Part shown: one piece after another, positions 31,310 to 34,839 of the stretch
Numbering within the stretch: the first letter of the stretch is position 1
Layout of the letters: each line of letters begins with the position of its first letter
Source of the DNA: an uncultured Bacillota bacterium
GTDB lineage: Bacteria > Bacillota > Dehalobacteriia > UBA4068
Assembly (NCBI GenBank): GCA_934271085.1
Contig: CAKQQU010000013.1
Location: 1-34,839, forward strand
Reading direction: 5' to 3'
DNA length: 34,839 bases
Position numbers and translations under genes: made by a program
The notes under the pieces: generated by a model
What the model saw: only the letters and a program-made list of their open reading frames with translations
The model's database searches: none
What the model was told of the DNA's origin: nothing

Positions 31310-31741
31310 ATGGAAGAGCTAGTTTCACCAATTGATGAAAATAAACTGTGGAAAATATGTTTCCCTAATTTGTACCGCAGGGTGCAGGATGAAGGCACAT
31401 ATATCATCCGCAGCGAAGAAGAGCTGGATACCTGTCTGAGATTGGTAGGCCCTGGACGCACCAGAGTAGAAAGGGCTATTTCCCGTCTGGATGTGGCTAT
31501 TACCTATATGTGGCCTTATGTATCAGATCTTTTTATAGTTGATTTTTTCCCTCATCGGCTGGCAGCCGCTACAGAAGTATGGCGGGCTGCTGATTTTGGC
31601 AGGGGCAAAGAATTGCGAGTTGCCGCATTGGCAAAAGAGCTGTCTTTGGCGCTGGATTCCTTGGAGAGAATTCTGGCTGAAGAGAATGGGACTGAAGAAG
31701 GGTTACATGTTGCGGAAGCAAGTGTTTTTAAGGAGGAATAA
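31310..31741 (+). CDS. Hypothetical protein, coupled to the radical SAM gene
   Basis: A 143-residue soluble protein that I do not recognise. It is mostly helical by composition, with a Trp/aromatic-rich N-terminal half (KLWKICFPNLYRRV, ITYMWPYVSDLFIVDFFPHR) and a long C-terminal helix (RVAALAKELSLALDSLERIL). It has one Cys pair far apart and no obvious metal or nucleotide motif. GTGAGGT precedes the ATG. The radical SAM gene starts 3 bp after its stop, with that gene's AAGGAGG inside this reading frame, so the two are translated together and may work together. Confidence 0.75.
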   Translation: MEELVSPIDENKLWKICFPNLYRRVQDEGTYIIRSEEELDTCLRLVGPGRTRVERAISRLDVAITYMWPYVSDLFIVDFFPHRLAAATEVWRAADFGRGKELRVAALAKELSLALDSLERILAEENGTEEGLHVAEASVFKEE

Positions 31742-31744
31742 CCT

Positions 31745-33136
31745 TTGCGCGCTTTGCTGTGCGGCATCAATGCCCGTAATATCCACGCCAGTCCTGCATT
31801 ATACAGTTTAATCCGTTATGCTCAGGAGCATGATCCCGGCTGTCGGCTGCAGTTGCGGGAGTATGCTCTGCATACCCCTACCCAGCATATTCTGGCGGAT
31901 ATCTATGACGCCCATCCGGATCTGCTGGGTTTTTCCATGTATATATGGAATGCCGGTTTTATCAGCCAGCTTTTAAGTGATCTGCGTAAATTATTGCCTC
32001 AGACCCGCATTATTCTGGGAGGTCCGGAAGCATCATGCCGTGCTGAGTATTATCTGCATAAGCTGCCGGTGGACGCAATTTGCATAGGAGAGGGCGAAGA
32101 GAGTTTTACTGCTCTGCTGCAGGCCCTGAAAGGGCAGGAGGCAGGCGCGGAATTGCCGGTGGTAAAAGGATTTCTGCTTAAAGATAACGAGGCGGCTTAT
32201 ATGCCTGTCTCAGAGCCTGATCTGGATAGACTGCCCTTTCTTTACGATGAAGCCACAGCAGCCATGCTGGGCAGAAAGCATAAGCTGGTTTATTATGAAA
32301 GCAGCCGGGGCTGTCCTTATTTCTGCTCCTTTTGCGCTTCTGCCAGATCCCGTCTCAGAGAGCGCTCTCTGGATAAGGTTATGGAAGAACTGCCCAAACT
32401 GGCGGAAATAGGCGGCCAGGTCAAATTTATAGACCGCACCTTTAATGCCAGCCGCAAGAGGGCTCTGGCCATCAGCCAGCGTATTCTGGAATTAGCCAGG
32501 CCCGGGCTGAGCTGGCATTTCGAGGTATCGCCCTTCGGGTTATGCAGGGAGCTGGTGGATTTGTGGAACTCTGCCCCTGCCGGCTATCTTCATCTGGAGA
32601 TGGGAGTGCAGACCCTTTATGGACCTGCTTTGGATACAGTAGGGCGCTATGGCTCCTGGGATAAAGCCGAGCCTTTGGTTAAAGAGTTGATAGACGCCGG
32701 CCGCTGCCATGTGCATCTTGATCTTATTTCCGGCCTGCCCAATGATACTCCAGAGGGATTTGCGGCTTCTTTTCACCGTCTGCATCAGCTTTCCCCTGAT
32801 TATCTGCAGTTTGGCTTTTTGAAAGTTCTGCCAGGCTCGCTTTTGGCGGAGCAGGCAGAGCGTTTGGGGCTGGTATACAGTGAAGAACCGCCTTATCAGA
32901 TCCTTTGTACTCCGCATATGCCGCCGGAATACCTTTTCCGTCTGCATCGGGCGGAAAGGGTATTTAATGCCCTGTATAATAAAACCGATATCTGGCGGCC
33001 GCAACTTTTGGAAGCCGCCCGCCGTTGTGGAGACGCCCTGGGTCTTTATTTTAAGGCAGCGGAGCTGGCTCCTGCGGAACGGGGGCTGAATACTCAGGAG
33101 GCAGAGCGGATAGCGGAAAGCATTATTGCATTTTAG
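31745..33136 (+). CDS. B12-binding domain radical SAM protein (DUF4080-like)
   Basis: A 463-residue protein with an N-terminal cobalamin-binding-like domain (residues 1-130: INARNIHASPALYSLIRYA, LGFSMYIWNAGF, IILGGPEAS, ICIGEGEESF) and a radical SAM core with the [4Fe-4S] motif C190, C194, C197 (CPYFCSFC). The C-terminal 80 residues resemble DUF4080. Such class-B radical SAM proteins often methylate unreactive carbons, but the substrate of this subgroup is unknown. The classic B12 DxHxxG motif is not evident, so cobalamin binding is uncertain. The start is TTG 31745 with AAGGAGG 7 nt upstream; no nearby ATG fits. Confidence 0.9.
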   Translation: MRALLCGINARNIHASPALYSLIRYAQEHDPGCRLQLREYALHTPTQHILADIYDAHPDLLGFSMYIWNAGFISQLLSDLRKLLPQTRIILGGPEASCRAEYYLHKLPVDAICIGEGEESFTALLQALKGQEAGAELPVVKGFLLKDNEAAYMPVSEPDLDRLPFLYDEATAAMLGRKHKLVYYESSRGCPYFCSFCASARSRLRERSLDKVMEELPKLAEIGGQVKFIDRTFNASRKRALAISQRILELARPGLSWHFEVSPFGLCRELVDLWNSAPAGYLHLEMGVQTLYGPALDTVGRYGSWDKAEPLVKELIDAGRCHVHLDLISGLPNDTPEGFAASFHRLHQLSPDYLQFGFLKVLPGSLLAEQAERLGLVYSEEPPYQILCTPHMPPEYLFRLHRAERVFNALYNKTDIWRPQLLEAARRCGDALGLYFKAAELAPAERGLNTQEAERIAESIIAF

Positions 33137-33160
33137 CCTCTTTTGCAGGCTAAATCCTTT
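33133..33160 (+). terminator. Hairpin at the end of the radical SAM gene
   Basis: TTAGCCT (33133-33139) overlaps the stop codon and pairs with AGGCTAA (33147-33153). The T-run is weak. Confidence 0.5.
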
Positions 33161-33232
33161 CGCCAGCGTAATATTAAGTGACAGTAATGCGAAAAATAGA
33201 TGGTAAATCAACCTTTTGGGAGGAAAACAGAT

Positions 33233-34255
33233 ATGACCGATAAAGTTTTGCTTCAATTAACAGAGGCTTTAAGTAAAGGTAAAAACGGTGAGCTGTATAC
33301 TATTATTGACGGAGATGAGGCCGGCAGTAAGGCTTTTTTTGCCCGGGATGTGGCCGAATTTTCCGATGAAGGGCTGGAAGATTTTTTCCGCAAGCTGCAT
33401 AATTCTCATCCTAAACACGGCACCCGCCTTTCCAGCGAGTACGGAGATATTTTCTGCGAGGTAGTCAAGCCCCTGCCCCGTTTGTGCATCTGCGGCGGCG
33501 GCCATGTTTCCCTGGCCCTTTCCCGGGTATGCGCCTTATTGGGTTTTGCGGTGACAGTTATTGACGAACGGGAAGAATTTGCCAACAAACAGCGGTTCCC
33601 CGAGGCCGATCAGGTATATTGCTGCGATTTTGGCACTGGACTGGAAAGATTTCACGGCGGGGACAATGATTATTTCGTTATCGTTACCCGCGGTCACTCT
33701 CAGGACCGGTTTTGCCTGGAACGTATTCTGCAGGGGCATTATGCTTACTGCGGCATGATAGGCAGCCGTACCAAGACCCAGATCCTTTTTGAAGATATGC
33801 TCAAGCATGGCTTTACCAAAGAGCAGTTGGATTCCGTTTACACGCCCATTGGCCTGATGATCGGCGCGGAAACTCCCGCTGAGATCGCTGTGGCTATCGC
33901 TGGGGAAATAGTACAGGTAAAGGCTTCTTTCGGCAGCGACAGCGCCTGGGATAAGGATATGCTGGAAGCAGTAGCCAATCTGGACAGACCCGCAGCCCTG
34001 GCGGTTATCATCCAGCGCATTGGTTCTACTCCCAGAGGAGCCGGCGCCAGAATGCTGGTTTATGACGACGGTTCCATAGTTGGTACTGTAGGCGGCGGCA
34101 AATCAGAAGCGGAAGCTATGGAGATGGCCGGTAATGTGATCAGAGGCGGGGCAGCCGGTATGTATCATTGCTCCATGGATAATAAGGAAGCGTCTACCCT
34201 GGGGCTGATCTGCGGCGGGGAGATAGACGTTTTTATCGAAAAGATCAGCGATTAA
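33233..34255 (+). CDS. XdhC/CoxI family molybdenum-hydroxylase maturation protein
   Basis: A 340-residue XdhC-type protein. XdhC proteins bind the molybdenum cofactor, help add its terminal sulfur and insert it into xanthine-dehydrogenase-like enzymes. Here a short N-terminal piece (1-80) is followed by the Rossmann domain (about 83-225: LCICGGGHVSLAL, MIGSRTKT, PIGLMIGAETPAEIAVAI) and then a full CoxI-like domain (about 243-335: RIGSTPRGAGARMLV, GTVGGGKSEAEAM, LICGGEIDVFIE). In classic XdhC the CoxI part comes first. ATG 33233 has GGGAGG upstream and is preferred over 33200. No molybdenum hydroxylase gene is within the window. Confidence 0.9.
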   Translation: MTDKVLLQLTEALSKGKNGELYTIIDGDEAGSKAFFARDVAEFSDEGLEDFFRKLHNSHPKHGTRLSSEYGDIFCEVVKPLPRLCICGGGHVSLALSRVCALLGFAVTVIDEREEFANKQRFPEADQVYCCDFGTGLERFHGGDNDYFVIVTRGHSQDRFCLERILQGHYAYCGMIGSRTKTQILFEDMLKHGFTKEQLDSVYTPIGLMIGAETPAEIAVAIAGEIVQVKASFGSDSAWDKDMLEAVANLDRPAALAVIIQRIGSTPRGAGARMLVYDDGSIVGTVGGGKSEAEAMEMAGNVIRGGAAGMYHCSMDNKEASTLGLICGGEIDVFIEKISD

Positions 34256-34284
34256 AAGAAACAGCCAATAATCAATAGCTTTTT

Positions 34285-34320
34285 CAGGCCCTCTGCGTTT
34301 TAGCAGGGGGCCTGGTTTTT
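34285..34320 (+). terminator. Rho-independent terminator after the XdhC gene
   Basis: CAGGCCCTCTGC pairs with GCAGGGGGCCTG (one G-U pair), then GTTTTT. Confidence 0.9.
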
Positions 34321-34666
34321 ACATTTTAGGAAAACAGGGGGCAGGTATTGATTTTAGATTATTAATAATACCATTTATTTGTGTGGATGATTATGGTTTC
34401 CAACCTGTATATCTTTTTGTTTAATTTAATGAAAAACAGCTAAGAAAAAATCACCGCCATGCTTTATGCAGCAGTGTCCGTAAAACAGTAAGATAATCAA
34501 AGAATCAAGGATGCCTTGAACATTGGCGGACTTGATTTCTTCATCGCCAATATACCCAACAGCATACCACGACTATAAAACATAAATGTTAATATGCGTT
34601 GCTTGCAGCAATGGGCAGTTTCACATACAATAATGTTAGCCACTGAAAGGAAGGTGATTATCCCTA
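34321..34666. other. Intergenic region with a possible decayed minus-strand coding fragment
   Basis: AT-rich and mostly featureless. On the minus strand, between an upstream TAG near 34575 and a TAA near 34430, there is an uninterrupted frame of about 45 codons containing GYIGDEEIKSANVQGILDSL. Its codons look protein-like but there is no start, and I recognise no family. It may be a piece of a mobile or accessory gene, or chance. Confidence 0.3.
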
Positions 34667-34792
34667 ATGTTAAATGAAAACATTAAAGCTATCAGAAAAT
34701 CAAAGGGACTTTCCCAGGAAGAGCTTGCTGTCAAGCTGAATGTGGTTCGTCAAACAATCTCCAAATGGGAAACCGGGGATTCACTTAGATAA
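34667..34792 (+). pseudogene. Truncated XRE-family HTH regulator
   Basis: ATG 34667, with AAGGAAGG upstream, opens a textbook HTH start: MLNENIKAIRKSKGLSQEEL, then AVKLNVVRQTISKWETG. Right after the second half of the HTH the frame changes to DSLR and stops at TAA 34790-34792, only 41 residues. Intact relatives continue with a third and fourth helix and usually a C-terminal membrane or sensor part. The DNA after the stop, to the window edge, does not resume the family sequence in any frame I checked. It is probably a 3' truncation by rearrangement, but the window ends 47 bp later, so an assembly effect cannot be excluded. Confidence 0.65.
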
Positions 34793-34839
34793 AGATACCA
34801 CACCATTCCCACGCTGACTTTTGCTCAACCGATACAGCC

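Overview
The window looks like chromosome from an endospore-forming member of the Bacillota (Clostridia or Negativicutes; the sequence does not settle which). The best evidence is an alpha/beta-type small acid-soluble spore protein gene at 18076-18315. Strong AAGGAGG-type ribosome sites, TTG and GTG starts, two DegV proteins, an LCP/TagA pair and near-consensus sigma-A promoters with 17-bp spacers agree with this. No rRNA, tRNA, CRISPR array, complete prophage or insertion sequence was recognised. Almost all of the window is compact, mostly ordinary chromosomal coding sequence. Both ends carry broken HTH regulators, and a truncated EcfT gene lies near the left end, so gene decay is visible at the edges.

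Layout. 1-680: a broken XRE regulator with its own promoter and operator-like palindrome, and three 11-bp direct repeats. 679-3279: an ABC exporter pair, then an EcfT remnant. 3651-4547: first DegV protein. 4636-5669 (minus): His-rich protein and a short G3E (CobW-like) GTPase, a likely metal-handling pair. 5763-6968 (minus): DUF4234/SHOCT membrane protein. 7179-11098: Nudix hydrolase, tautomerase, second DegV protein, TIM-barrel isomerase and Mbeg1-like hydrolase. 11204-12771 (minus): MFS transporter behind a BFD-like [2Fe-2S] protein. 12996-15117: RadA and an SGNH hydrolase. 15253-17959: secreted stalk-domain protein, LCP transferase and TagA-type glycosyltransferase, an envelope group. 18076-20999: SASP, DeoC and ArgS. 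21133-24756: heterodimeric ABC exporter with one degenerate ATP site. 24887-28290: class-I amidotransferase-like hydrolase, then tsaE-tsaB-rimI-tsaD for tRNA t6A synthesis. 28338-33136: lipoprotein, allantoinase-like amidohydrolase, thiamine pyrophosphokinase, a 27-residue membrane peptide, an unknown protein and a B12-binding radical SAM protein. 33233-34255: XdhC-type maturation protein. 34667-34792: truncated HTH regulator.

The most interesting observation is in the BFD-like gene. An in-frame TGA at 12592-12594 falls where I expect the first Cys of a C-terminal Cys-Cys motif. The frame stays open for 30 more sense codons beginning with Cys. A perfect 7-bp hairpin with a GGU loop sits 21-23 nt after the UGA, which is bacterial SECIS geometry. 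This gene is probably a selenoprotein that standard gene calling truncates; the alternative is a recent nonsense mutation. The downstream MFS gene also has a start anomaly: its well-placed ribosome site faces an ACG rather than ATG.
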